Of a stretch of 64,000 nucleotides of DNA, positions 9,078 through 18,400 are shown piece after piece. Location: NCBI GenBank assembly GCA_015258265.1, contig JABZIP010000001.1, positions 62,001-126,000 of the forward strand, read 5' to 3'. How positions within the stretch are numbered: the stretch's first letter is position 1; every line of letters begins with the position of its first letter. The position numbers and the translations under genes were made by a program. The stretch is from Clostridiales bacterium (lineage in GTDB: Bacteria; Bacillota; Clostridia; Peptostreptococcales; Anaerovoracaceae). The notes beneath the pieces were generated by a model. The model was not told where the DNA came from. It made no database searches and worked only from the letters and a program-made list of their open reading frames with translations.

Positions 9078-10220
9078 TCAATTTTTATTTTTTCTTTCTC
9101 GTTTTTCTTCCACCTTGGCATTAACCGCCTTGATTTGTAATTTCCAACTATTCGCATCAGTCAAAAATACATAAATATGCATTACGGCTATGCACAAAAG
9201 TCCAAACGATTCTACGAAAAGGTCTCTGCTGAAAAGAACGGCAGATACCCCCATTACACCACTTATACCATAAATCGTAAGCACTGTTCGCCTTTGACCA
9301 AGACCTGCATTCATAAGCCTGTGATGCAGATGTCCTTTATCCGCTTCCATTATAGGCTTGTGGTTTATAAGTCTTCGTAAAATCGCGAAAGCCGTATCGA
9401 AAATAGGTATTCCCAAAACCAATATTGGTATCATAAGTGCCAAAACCGTAGCGCTTTTTGCAGGGCCTACTATCGAAAGGTTCGCAAGCATAAAGCCTAA
9501 GAACAGCGAGCCGCCGTCCCCCATGAAAATCTTGGCGGGGTGAAAATTAAACGGCAAGAATCCCAATGCTCCGCCTGCAAGCGCAAGCATAGCAAGTGCC
9601 GGAATATAAAGTCCGTGTATATACTCTATATAAGCAAGGCATAACGATGAAATCGCCGCTACACCGCAAGCCAGTCCGTCAAGACCGTCAATTAAATTTA
9701 CGGTATTTGTAACACCTGTAATCCATATAATCGTAATAAAAAAGCAAATTACACCTGTAAAATAACTATGTGAGTCCCCAAAAGAAACTCCAAAATGATT
9801 GGTTACAAAATTTATGCGGACTCCAAAAAAATACGGTATGCACGCTATTCCAATTTGACACGCAAACTTAAACTTTGCCGGCAAATTCTTTAAATCGTCT
9901 ATTATACCCAAAAGATATATCAGCATGCCGCCTACCGCAATTCCTAGCATTGTTTCTTTTGGAATATTGTGCCAATCTGCTCCTGCTGAAAGCATCTCAA
10001 TGCGCAGCTCATCGGACAGCGATAAAATTATCGCAAAAATTGCAGCCATAGTGCCAATAAATATCGCCATACCTCCAAATCTCGGCATAGGCTTTGTGTG
10101 CATCCTCCTGGCATCCTTAGGTACATCGACAGCGCCGATTCGTGGCGCAATCCAAATCGCAACCGGCGTCATTACCAAACTGATAAAAAATGCCAACAAA
10201 AAAACTATCCAAAATATCAT
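9078..10220 (-). CDS. Undecaprenyl-phosphate GlcNAc-1-phosphate transferase (WecA/TagO type)
   Basis: Polytopic membrane enzyme of the MraY/WecA superfamily that starts teichoic acid or polysaccharide synthesis by moving GlcNAc-1-P onto undecaprenyl phosphate. About ten to eleven hydrophobic segments are visible. The catalytic motif NLIDGLDGLACG, the upstream LLGIIDDLKNLPAK with its paired aspartates, and the HLHHRLMNAGL motif near the C-terminus identify the WecA/TagO branch. The length (380 residues) is normal. Its ATG overlaps the stop of the dCMP deaminase gene (ATGA). Confidence 0.93.
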   Translation of the reverse strand: MIFWIVFLLAFFISLVMTPVAIWIAPRIGAVDVPKDARRMHTKPMPRFGGMAIFIGTMAAIFAIILSLSDELRIEMLSAGADWHNIPKETMLGIAVGGMLIYLLGIIDDLKNLPAKFKFACQIGIACIPYFFGVRINFVTNHFGVSFGDSHSYFTGVICFFITIIWITGVTNTVNLIDGLDGLACGVAAISSLCLAYIEYIHGLYIPALAMLALAGGALGFLPFNFHPAKIFMGDGGSLFLGFMLANLSIVGPAKSATVLALMIPILVLGIPIFDTAFAILRRLINHKPIMEADKGHLHHRLMNAGLGQRRTVLTIYGISGVMGVSAVLFSRDLFVESFGLLCIAVMHIYVFLTDANSWKLQIKAVNAKVEEKRERKNKN

Positions 10221-10684
10221 TGTTCTTCTCCCAGTTTTGTATCTAACTGCTCAATTTCTATATTTGCTTCTTTTAGCAATTTACAGGACATCTCATCGGG
10301 ATATCCGCTGTTGATTATAATTTTTTTAATTCCGGCGTTTATAATCATCTTAGCGCAAATACTGCAAGGCTGATGTGTAACGTACATGAGCGCATCCTTG
10401 ATGCTCTGTCCAAGCACCGCCGCCTGTATGATTGCGTTTTGCTCCGCATGCAAAGCTCTGCAAAGCTCATGCCTTTCACCTGACGGCACGCCCAATTCTT
10501 CACGCAGGCATCCGCCGATTTCATCGCAATGTTCAAGTCCCTTCGGTGCTCCGTTATATCCTGTCGCTATTATGTGCTTATCCTTTACTATAACAGCTCC
10601 CACCTGCCTTCGCAGACATGTAGAACGCCGCGCTGTCAAAAGTGCCATTTGCATAAAATATTCATCAAAGCTCGGTCTTTTCAT
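10217..10684 (-). CDS. dCMP deaminase
   Basis: Zinc enzyme converting dCMP to dUMP for dTTP synthesis. The catalytic HAE motif is at residues 79-81 and the second zinc motif PCSIC at 106-110; upstream GYNGAPKGLEHC is also typical of the ComEB/dCMP deaminase family. I chose the ATG giving MKRPSFDEYF because GAGGTG lies five bases before it; a longer frame exists but has no such site. The gene overlaps the end of truA by 20 nt and runs into the WecA-type gene. Length is 155 residues. Confidence 0.93.
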   Translation of the reverse strand: MKRPSFDEYFMQMALLTARRSTCLRRQVGAVIVKDKHIIATGYNGAPKGLEHCDEIGGCLREELGVPSGERHELCRALHAEQNAIIQAAVLGQSIKDALMYVTHQPCSICAKMIINAGIKKIIINSGYPDEMSCKLLKEANIEIEQLDTKLGEEQ

Positions 10685-11492
10685 AGTACACCTCTGCCAA
10701 ATACAGTCCTGCCGCAGGCGCAGTATGTCCTGCATTCCTTCTGTCTTTACTTTCTATAATTTCTTTAACGGCACTCTCTGAAATTTTTCCATATCCTACT
10801 TCCACTAAAGTCCCTACGATAATTCTTACCATATTGTACAAAAAACCGTTACCTTTAATATGTACGGCTATTCTATCTTCTTGTTCTTTTATAATTTCCA
10901 GTGAATAAATTGTCCTTACAGTTGTTTCTCTCGGATTCGATCCCGCCGCTTGAAAGCACGCAAAATCATGAGTCCCTACTATTTGCTGAGCGGCAAGTCG
11001 CATACTATTTACATCGAGCCGCTTTTTAACATGGTAGCAATAATTTCTTTCAAATACACTTTCTTCTATCGAATTGCTTATTCGATAAATATATTTTTTG
11101 CCTACTGAGCTGAAACGCGCATGGAAATCAACCGGTTTTTCCTCAACATCAATTATTCTGATATCAGAGCTTTCTAAATTTCTTGCTTTTCCGCCCGAAA
11201 GCATATTGTTTAAAGCCACTTTCAAATTTGACAGCGGTATCGAGTTTTGCATCGCAAAACTCGCCTTTTGCGCATACGCGTGTACGCCGGCATCTGTGCG
11301 GCTCACGCCGGCAAGACGCACCTCTTGCCCGAGAATTCGGGCAAGACACCGTTCAAGCTCCCCTTGAACGGTGCGCCTTAGCGGCTGGCGCTGCCAGCCG
11401 CTAAGGCGGGTGCCGTCGTACTCGATTGTCAAAAGCACATTTCGAACGCCGCTATCTTTCTTAGCCTCTTCGAAGCATTGCGCATTTTCCAT
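10665..11492 (-). CDS. truA: tRNA pseudouridine(38-40) synthase
   Basis: Modifies uridines 38-40 in the anticodon stem of many tRNAs. The catalytic Asp67 is in SRTDAGVHAYAQ, and the YDGTRLSGWQRQP, NGFLYNMVRIIVGTLVEVG and C-terminal APAAGLYLAEV motifs are typical. The proposed ATG overlaps the glnS stop (TAATG); a TTG four codons upstream is possible, and neither has a strong ribosome site. The spacing between YDG and RTD is normal, so nothing has been inserted. Nonetheless codons 27-83 or so carry four perfect DNA hairpins and are GC-rich (listed separately). Confidence 0.95.
   Translation of the reverse strand: MENAQCFEEAKKDSGVRNVLLTIEYDGTRLSGWQRQPLRRTVQGELERCLARILGQEVRLAGVSRTDAGVHAYAQKASFAMQNSIPLSNLKVALNNMLSGGKARNLESSDIRIIDVEEKPVDFHARFSSVGKKYIYRISNSIEESVFERNYCYHVKKRLDVNSMRLAAQQIVGTHDFACFQAAGSNPRETTVRTIYSLEIIKEQEDRIAVHIKGNGFLYNMVRIIVGTLVEVGYGKISESAVKEIIESKDRRNAGHTAPAAGLYLAEVYYEKTEL
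11241..11408. repeat. Cluster of four perfect inverted repeats inside truA
   Basis: Four perfect hairpins lie almost end to end in the coding sequence. (1) CGAGTTTTGC at 11241-11250 with its complement at 11254-11263, loop 3. (2) TCTTGCCCGA at 11323-11332 with 11337-11346, loop 4. (3) CACCGTTCAAG at 11347-11357 with 11363-11373, loop 5. (4) CGCCTTAGCGGCTGGC at 11374-11389 with 11393-11408, loop 3. Numbers 2-4 abut one another. The segment is clearly GC-richer than the surrounding gene. The reading frame stays open and encodes the conserved catalytic region. Confidence 0.97.
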
Positions 11493-13171
11493 TATTTTTT
11501 CCAAGAGCTTTTCAAATCCACGATTTGGTTAAATACCAAATTGTCCTTGCTAAACAGCTTGCTGTCCGCCACATAATAACCGTGTCTAAAAAATTGGAAC
11601 GCTTCCCCCGCCTTCGCATCCTCAATAGATTTTTCGGCGATTGCAGTAACTTCTACAAGTGAATTCGGATTCATTTCACTAGTTCCGTCCTCCTTGTCCA
11701 GCATCAAATATCCGTACTTTCGTATCTTGATTTCCACTGCATTTTTCGCATCTACAAAATGAATAGTGCCTTTTACTTTCCTGCCTTCAAACCCGCTTCC
11801 GCTGCGTGTATCGGGATCATATGTGCAAAGAAGCTCTTTGATACTGCCATCCGCATTTTTCACTACCTCGTTACAGGTTATGAAATACGCTCCTTTAAAT
11901 CTAACTTCATTTCCGGGAAACAATCTAAAATACTTCTTTTCAGGTATTTCCATAAAGTCCGCCCCGTCCACATAAAGTTCTCTACTGAAAGTAACTTTTC
12001 TGTTTCCAAAATCCGGCCTTTCCTTACTGTTTTCAATTTCAAGCTCCTCTACTTGGTCCTCCGGATAATTTGTGATTATCACCTTGATAGGATCTTCAAT
12101 TACATTCTTGCTGTAAACCTTATCCTTCAAATCTTCTCTTACACAATGCTCAAGCAATGCTATGTCAACAACGCTGTTTGCCTTTGATACTCCGATTCTT
12201 TCGCAAAAATCACGAACTGCTGCCGCAGTGTACCCGCGCCTTCTGATTCCCGCTATGGTCGGCATACGAGGATCATCCCAACCTTCTACCACACGATCAT
12301 CCACAAGCGCTTTCAAATATCTTTTCGACATTACCGTATTCGTCAAATTTAACCTTGCAAATTCAATCTGTTTCGGCGGTGCTTCCCACATTCCTACATT
12401 TTCAAGTACCCAATCGTAAAGCGGTCTATGATCCTCAAATTCCAAAGTGCAAATTGAATGTGTTATACCCTCGATTGCGTCTTCTATCGGATGTGCAAAA
12501 TCGTACATCGGGTAGATGCACCACTCATCTTTAGTGTTGTGGTGATGCGCATGCGCAATTCGATAAATTACAGGATCACGCATATTGATATTCGGTGATG
12601 CCATATCTATCTTCGCCCTAAGAACTTTTTCTCCGTCTGCATACTTGCCTGCTTTCATATCCATGAAAAGTTGCAAATTTTCTTCTACGCTTCTATCCCT
12701 GTACGGACTGTTTTTGCCAACTTGCGTAAGCGTTCCTCTATACTCTTTGATTTCTTCCGCATTTAGGTCGCAAACAAACGCTTTTCCCTTTTTGATGAGA
12801 ATTACTGCCGCTTCAAACATGGTATCAAAATAATCGGACGCCCAAAGTCGTTCTGCCCATTCAAAGCCTAGCCACTTAACATCTTCTTCGATTGATTTCA
12901 CATATTCCATATCTTCTTTTACAGGGTTTGTGTCATCGTAACGCAAATTGCACTTTCCACCATATTTCATTGCTGTTGAGAAATTTAGGCAAATGGACTT
13001 TGCGTGTCCTATATGTAAATATCCGTTAGGTTCAGGCGGAAATCTTGTATAAACTTTATTTCCGTACACTCCCTTTTCCAAATCTTCGTCAATTATATTA
13101 TATATAAAATTTTTGGCTGCCGTTTTTTCGTCTTCCGGCAATTCTTCATTTTCGAATACATCCTCCGCCAT
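11492..13171 (-). CDS. glnS: Glutamine-tRNA ligase
   Basis: Class I aminoacyl-tRNA synthetase charging tRNA-Gln. The HIGH motif is in PPEPNGYLHIGHAKS and the KMSKS-type loop is VMSKRYLKALV; the C-terminal anticodon-binding beta-barrels (GNEVRFKGAYFITC and YFLVDSKL-like segments) follow. The start at MAEDVFENEE is chosen because AAGGAGGAGC sits directly before that ATG; 16 extra upstream codons are open but lack a site. A separate gltX is also present in the window, so glutaminyl-tRNA can be made directly. It is the first gene of the truA-dCMP deaminase-wecB run. Confidence 0.96.
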   Translation of the reverse strand: MAEDVFENEELPEDEKTAAKNFIYNIIDEDLEKGVYGNKVYTRFPPEPNGYLHIGHAKSICLNFSTAMKYGGKCNLRYDDTNPVKEDMEYVKSIEEDVKWLGFEWAERLWASDYFDTMFEAAVILIKKGKAFVCDLNAEEIKEYRGTLTQVGKNSPYRDRSVEENLQLFMDMKAGKYADGEKVLRAKIDMASPNINMRDPVIYRIAHAHHHNTKDEWCIYPMYDFAHPIEDAIEGITHSICTLEFEDHRPLYDWVLENVGMWEAPPKQIEFARLNLTNTVMSKRYLKALVDDRVVEGWDDPRMPTIAGIRRRGYTAAAVRDFCERIGVSKANSVVDIALLEHCVREDLKDKVYSKNVIEDPIKVIITNYPEDQVEELEIENSKERPDFGNRKVTFSRELYVDGADFMEIPEKKYFRLFPGNEVRFKGAYFITCNEVVKNADGSIKELLCTYDPDTRSGSGFEGRKVKGTIHFVDAKNAVEIKIRKYGYLMLDKEDGTSEMNPNSLVEVTAIAEKSIEDAKAGEAFQFFRHGYYVADSKLFSKDNLVFNQIVDLKSSWKK

Positions 13172-13311
13172 TGCTCCTCCTTGTAGATATCTGAATATTG
13201 TATTTTTTTGCAAATTCATTTTTTCGCATATATACTTAATTATAATCAGTATCGCAACATTAGTAAAGTGTTTTTAGTATTTTAGTCATATTTAACTCTT
13301 AAAATTTCATC

Positions 13312-13379
13312 CGCCCAGATAGTAATCACGATGCGCTACAGCATTTATAACGCCTTCAAACAAAGCTCGTGCAGGGTAG
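13312..13379 (-). pseudogene. Fragment of an HATPase_c_4 / AlbA-type regulator
   Basis: A short open stretch on the minus strand reads YPARALFEGVINAVAHRDY and then stops. The PxxAxxExxxNAxxHRDY pattern is the N-box of the divergent ATPase domain found in AlbA_2/HATPase_c_4 transcriptional regulators. Upstream codons continue only in another frame, and nothing of the rest of such a protein is visible. It is therefore a decayed remnant, not a working gene. The call rests on one motif only. Confidence 0.5.
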
Positions 13380-13536
13380 GAGTCTATATTTATTCGTTTG
13401 TTTTGCTATTTCTTCTAAGTACATGATCTTCAACTCCCTATTTTGAACTACTTCAATGTCAACTTCAATATGAACTTCAGATAGCGTAAATTTATTGTAG
13501 GATAAAGAAATTTAGAGTTCCACTAAAAGTTGGATT

Positions 13537-13722
13537 TTAAATTTTTATAAGCCCCTTTGTTTCTTCAAATTGTAATGGCACATGGTCTTCATCAGCATCA
13601 ATGTATAAGTATTCTGCTTCTTTTTTTAGTGATTTTTCTTCTTGTGGAATAAATTTTGATGTAACTTTTTCTATTTTTCCTATTCCATTTTCCTGAAATT
13701 GTTGTATACTATTAATCATCAA
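13537..13722 (-). pseudogene. Fragment of an ISLre2-type (UPF0236) transposase
   Basis: This 61-codon frame contains EAEYLYIDADEDHVPLQFEE. The YxDADEDHVxLQ motif is typical of the catalytic region of ISLre2-family transposases, formerly UPF0236. Complete members are several hundred residues, so this is an internal or partial remnant; no transposase sequence is visible on either side and no terminal inverted repeats were found. Together with the neighbouring regulator fragment it marks this gap as a site of past insertions. Confidence 0.65.
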
Positions 13723-13925
13723 GAGTTCCTTTCTTTTGTTTTGGGTTTATGATATATATTATATCACTAAAGCGGAACTCTTTATTTTTTATCATTTTCC
13801 CCTACATTTTTTTACACTAAGTTATTTTTCTGAAATATACTTATCGATTTACGCTCATATTGACAAATCCTATTTTAGCATATATTATTTTTTTATTATC
13901 TTACGAGAAAGAAAGGACTTTGACT

Positions 13926-15245
13926 ATGCTTTCACGAAAACAATTCAGCGCCGAATTGTTAAAAAAATTCAGCATGACAGAAAATCAGGCATCCATAGAG
14001 ATTATAGAAGCTCGCATCATGGAAAATTCAACAGTGACAGGCCCCAACATGTATATTCTTATATTTTCAATACTCATAGCCTCTGTGGGCTTAAATGTAA
14101 ACAGCACTGCAGTAGTGATAGGAGCCATGCTGATTTCACCTCTTATGAACATCATACTTACCATTGCAGACAGCATTGCTAACCACAATTTGGCGCTGGT
14201 CAAACGAAGTATGACCAAGTTTATCTTCCAGATTGCCATCAGCATCATTACCAGCACCCTTTATTTCAGCCTGTCGCCCTTACACGGATTTTCAGATGAA
14301 CTGTTTGCCAGAACTCAGCCCACCTTCTGGGATGTGATTATAGCTATATGTGGGGGTTTTGCTGCCATTATCGCCCATACCAGAAAAAGTATCGTCAGCA
14401 ATGTGATCCCCGGAGCTGCCATAGCTACGGCTCTTATGCCGCCACTGTGCACTGTAGGCTACTGCCTGTCTACGGCAAAATGGATGTACGCCTTGGGCGC
14501 CTTCTATCTTTTTGCCATAAATTCGTTTTTTATCTGTGTTTCGGGGATTATCGGGCTGTATGTGATGGGTCTGACCCGAACGGAGAAACTCATTACCACA
14601 AGGAAAAAACTTTTAGGCGCAGTCATTCTGACACTTTTAATCATCATTCCCAGCGCAGTTATGGGCTGGCGCAGTGTTAATCAAGCCTCAGTTATGGAGC
14701 AGTACAAGATGTTTATTGCCAACACCTTCGACTATGACGATACTCTGGTAGTTAATTCCGGTATCGACATACCGCAGAAGACCATATCGGTGGCTCTGGT
14801 CGGGGAAGTTCTGGACGAAAAAATTTTGGAAGATGCTCGAAAAACCATGGCTACTTACGGTTTGTCAGATTACGATTTGAAAGTTACACAAACTCAGATA
14901 GAGCAAGGGGTATCAGAAAGTGATATCAAGGCGCTGCTTATAGAAAAGGAAAAATCCGATGCAGCTTCATCTGATGCTCAGGCACTGCTGGATCTTCAAA
15001 ACGAAGGAAAAGAGCGACAATCAGATGCTTTGAAGGAGCTTATGATTCTTTATCCGAACATCAGCTCCTGTGGCTTCATGGAAATGCACAAGGAAGACAA
15101 TTCTAAGAACTTCTTCCTAATCTTAGTGGTTCGGGAAAGGCTGAACGACGAGCAGGTTGCAACCATAGAGGCTTGGCTCAAAACCAAGTTTAAAAACAGC
15201 GAGCGCAAGTTGCATATCATGCAAATTCTCGAGGCGACCACATAG
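13926..15245 (+). CDS. DUF389 family membrane protein
   Basis: A 439-residue integral membrane protein of the DUF389 (TIGR00341-type) family, function unknown. The N-terminal half has about six hydrophobic helices with the family's ISPLMNIIL and PGAAIATALMPPLCTVGY motifs; the C-terminal half (about residue 250 onward) is soluble, with an alternating alpha/beta pattern. I start it at MLSRKQFSAE because AAAGGA precedes that ATG by eight bases; 22 upstream codons are open without a site. It is the only plus-strand gene in the first 27 kb, next to transposase debris, and may have been acquired. Confidence 0.8.
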   Translation: MLSRKQFSAELLKKFSMTENQASIEIIEARIMENSTVTGPNMYILIFSILIASVGLNVNSTAVVIGAMLISPLMNIILTIADSIANHNLALVKRSMTKFIFQIAISIITSTLYFSLSPLHGFSDELFARTQPTFWDVIIAICGGFAAIIAHTRKSIVSNVIPGAAIATALMPPLCTVGYCLSTAKWMYALGAFYLFAINSFFICVSGIIGLYVMGLTRTEKLITTRKKLLGAVILTLLIIIPSAVMGWRSVNQASVMEQYKMFIANTFDYDDTLVVNSGIDIPQKTISVALVGEVLDEKILEDARKTMATYGLSDYDLKVTQTQIEQGVSESDIKALLIEKEKSDAASSDAQALLDLQNEGKERQSDALKELMILYPNISSCGFMEMHKEDNSKNFFLILVVRERLNDEQVATIEAWLKTKFKNSERKLHIMQILEATT

Positions 15246-15385
15246 TTTTAAAAGCAAATTTATGTGCGCTATGGAATCATATAAGCCATATCATGCGTTT
15301 AGCTGAATGTTACTTTTTATAAATCGAAAAAATAGCTAGTGCTATAGATTGGATTCAACATAGCTACTTTTTGTCCTATAAGTCA

Positions 15386-15425
15386 AAAAGCCCTTGCTTG
15401 GTCATATCCCCAAGCAAGGGCTTTT
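15386..15425. terminator. Bidirectional intrinsic terminator
   Basis: AAAAGCCCTTGCTTGG and its perfect complement form a 16-bp stem with an 8-nt loop, with A/T runs on both ends. It lies between the convergent DUF389 gene (plus) and the SLH protein gene (minus) and can stop transcripts from both sides. In the remaining ~140 bp after the DUF389 stop I see nothing else. Confidence 0.93.
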
Positions 15426-15464
15426 GTTCAGGTATTTTGCTTATCTAAAATTTGCACTTTTATT

Positions 15465-18400
15465 TTAGCTTGCCTTCTTTTCAGCAGACTTTGACTTTAA
15501 AATGTTTTCCATGTATCGCTTGAGTATGGTCGCGGCTTCCGCTCTTGTTGCCTTTCCCTTCGGAACCAATGTTTCTTTCGTTCTTCCTGCTATCAGTTCC
15601 TCTGCTACCGACCACTTCACAGCTTCGCTCGCCCAATCGGATACATCTTTCACATCTTTGTAGCTTGAAAGGTCTTTACTCTTATTTGCATCGAGTTTTT
15701 TGTACTTACTGTATCTTTGAAGCATTGCAGCCATTTGCTCTCTTGTAATCTGATCGTTTGGCGCAAATGTGCTTTCGCTATATCCTGCAACTATTCCTTC
15801 GCGGCTCGCCCAAGCTACCGCATTTGCATACCACGCATTCGCTTCCACATCCTTGTACTTCGCAGCTTCTGCAATCTTTGGCTCTTTTTCGACTCGATAA
15901 AGTATCGTCGCAAGCATTGCTCTACTTAACAGTCCTTGCGGACTGAACTTATCGTCGCTCACACCCAGCATAAGTTTGTTTTCAAATGCGTATTTAATCG
16001 CCTCGTATGCCCAGTGTCCCTGCACATCTGTAAACGGCATATCCGTTGCAGCTTCAGGACTTACCACAAATATACTTAAGTGGTCTGTTGACAGTTTGAT
16101 ATACAGTTTTCCGCCTATATTCACGCACTTTCCTATAAGATTTGCTTTGCTTCCGTCCGCAGATATCTGCGTTACAGGATATGCCTTTCCTACTTCAAAC
16201 TTTTCGTTTACAGGCAGCATTATCTCTATAGGGCTTGCAAACTTCGTGATTTGCCTTCCTGCCGACTCTATCTTAACTTCCACTGCTATCGCAGATTTGT
16301 TTTCCATCAACTTAGAAGCCGCCGCATCCTTCACTTCACTCTTTTCTTTTAGTGCTATGGTTATGGATATATCGCTTCCCTTAGCTTCTTTTACTATGCT
16401 ATCCATAGCTTGCGCAGGTATATTTACCTGTCCGCTCTTTGTTTCTACCGATACGGACATATCCTTTTGCGCCGCCAGCATTTCTGCCGATGCTTTCGGT
16501 ACGCTTACATTTATAGCTTTTGCATTTTCAGTCCCCTGCGGTTCTATGATTATCTTCTTTTCTCCTGCTTTTGCAGCTTCCGTTATAACCTTGTTTACCG
16601 CATTTACATCCAGTTTCGCTGTTGCCGTACCACCTTTCACCTCTGCCTTAGGCTCGATTACATTGCTTACAGGTGCTTGCTCGCTTCCTGAAATTGATCC
16701 TGCAGATGTTTCCACTTTCAGCGTCTTGAGTCTTTCTACAAGTTTGTTGTAGTTGGCTGTATCCGCTATAGTGATGTATTTTTTCTGTTCTGTACTTAGT
16801 GCTTTATATGCGTTATCCGCTTTTTCGATGTCGGACTTAGCACTTCTAACAGCATCGTCAGTTGCCTTTGCTTCGTTTGGAAGTGCTGCAAGTGCGTTTT
16901 TGACCTTTACTATGTCCGAGAAGAATTTAACTTTTTCGTAGACTTCTTTGAGCGTCTTCTGATTAGCTTCTGAAATCTTAGCTTTTTCATCTGTCGATAG
17001 TGCTTCGTACTGATTATACAATGCAATTACCCTATCCGCATATGTTTCACAATTATTGACAGTGATTCTCTTAGCTTCAGGAAGTTCTTTGATTCTGCTT
17101 TCTATACTTCCTACTCCTGCAGTCTGTACTCTAATTGTGTATTTAGTGCCTGTATAGTACCTTGCTTCTGCTCCCTGCTTATTCATTGAAGGCCAGCTTC
17201 TATCTCCGCAGCCTATGTACAGTACATCTCCCGCCTTTACTCCTATCGTTTCGGGGCGTTTGTAGAAACTTCCGTCGTTGTTATAAAGGTTTAAGAATGT
17301 CTTAACAAGGTAGTTCTTGTTCATGGCTGTCGGTTTCAGAACCACATTTGCCTTATCATTCGGTAATATCAAGTCGTATGTATAAACATCAGGGCTGAAA
17401 TTCGGTACAAGTTTTCCTGCTCCGCTTATTCCTAAATCCTTCAGCCTTGTATCTGAATTGCCCCATGTTCCGCCGAGATCCACTCCAAGGTCTTGTGTAA
17501 ACATCACACTTATCTCATCGTTATTTGTAAGCCAACCGTTTTTGTAGCTGAAACTTTGGAATCCCTCGTTTGTGAACCAGTCGTTTAGTGTTCCCATCCA
17601 GCCCGAGCCGCCTTCTCCGTCAAACTCTCCGAGCTTCTTTTCTCCTTTATCCCACTTACCATTCTTATTTTCGTCTTTGTAAATGTACGCAAGGTAAGTG
17701 ATGCCGTAATCATCCGACTCTATTCCGCCATGGCTCTTCATACCTACTGTACCGTTCCACGAAAAGCCTTTCTCTTTTAGTGCTTTTAGTATAAGAACCA
17801 TCATGGTATCTTTTTCGCCTAGTTCGTACCATCCGTCTAAAATTTCCCCTCTCCACGCACCTCCGGCAAATGTATCATTTCTTACGCTTATATGCACGCG
17901 GCCTTTAATATCTCCGGCATCCGGCGCGCTGATTATAGGCGGTGCTATCACTTGGCTTTCTTTTTTCACAGTAGCCATAGCAGCAAGTCCCGCTTTTCTG
18001 GCATCGTTTATAGATTTTACATCGTTCGCACCTTCTATTTTTTGTAAGGCCTCCTCTTTTGCTTTAGTTAACACTGCCCAATTAGCATCACTATAATCGG
18101 ACTTGCTATATCCTGTAAACGCCGCTCTTATCGACGCCTTTGCAGATTCCTTCGCACTTTGAATATCTTCCGCCGTTCCCAGTTTGCTTCCAAAAATTAC
18201 TTCTATTTCAACATCTTCAAACGGCATATCAAAAATTACAAACGAGTTTGGTACATGCATATTATTTTGAATATTTGTTTTCCCTTTATAATCACTGTAG
18301 TCAAAAAATTCAAGATCTCCCAGCCTATATTTTTCAGTCCCCTTTACCTTTATATCTTTCACTTCATAGGCATTACCATTCACTATATAACTCATTTTGC

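Noticed and set aside
10450..10469. Tandem 10-bp repeat GCAAAGCTC in the dCMP deaminase gene
   Set aside because: Only two short copies in a conserved coding motif; chance is a sufficient explanation.
11241..11408. The truA hairpins as transcription terminators or as an inserted palindromic element
   Set aside because: No T run follows any stem, they lie inside an essential-type coding region, and the protein has no extra residues compared with the normal spacing of TruA motifs, so nothing has been inserted.
16000..16750. Long open frames opposite the SLH gene (and similar ones opposite other genes)
   Set aside because: They are antisense to clearly coding frames, lack ribosome sites and encode no recognisable domains; they arise from the codon bias of the real genes.
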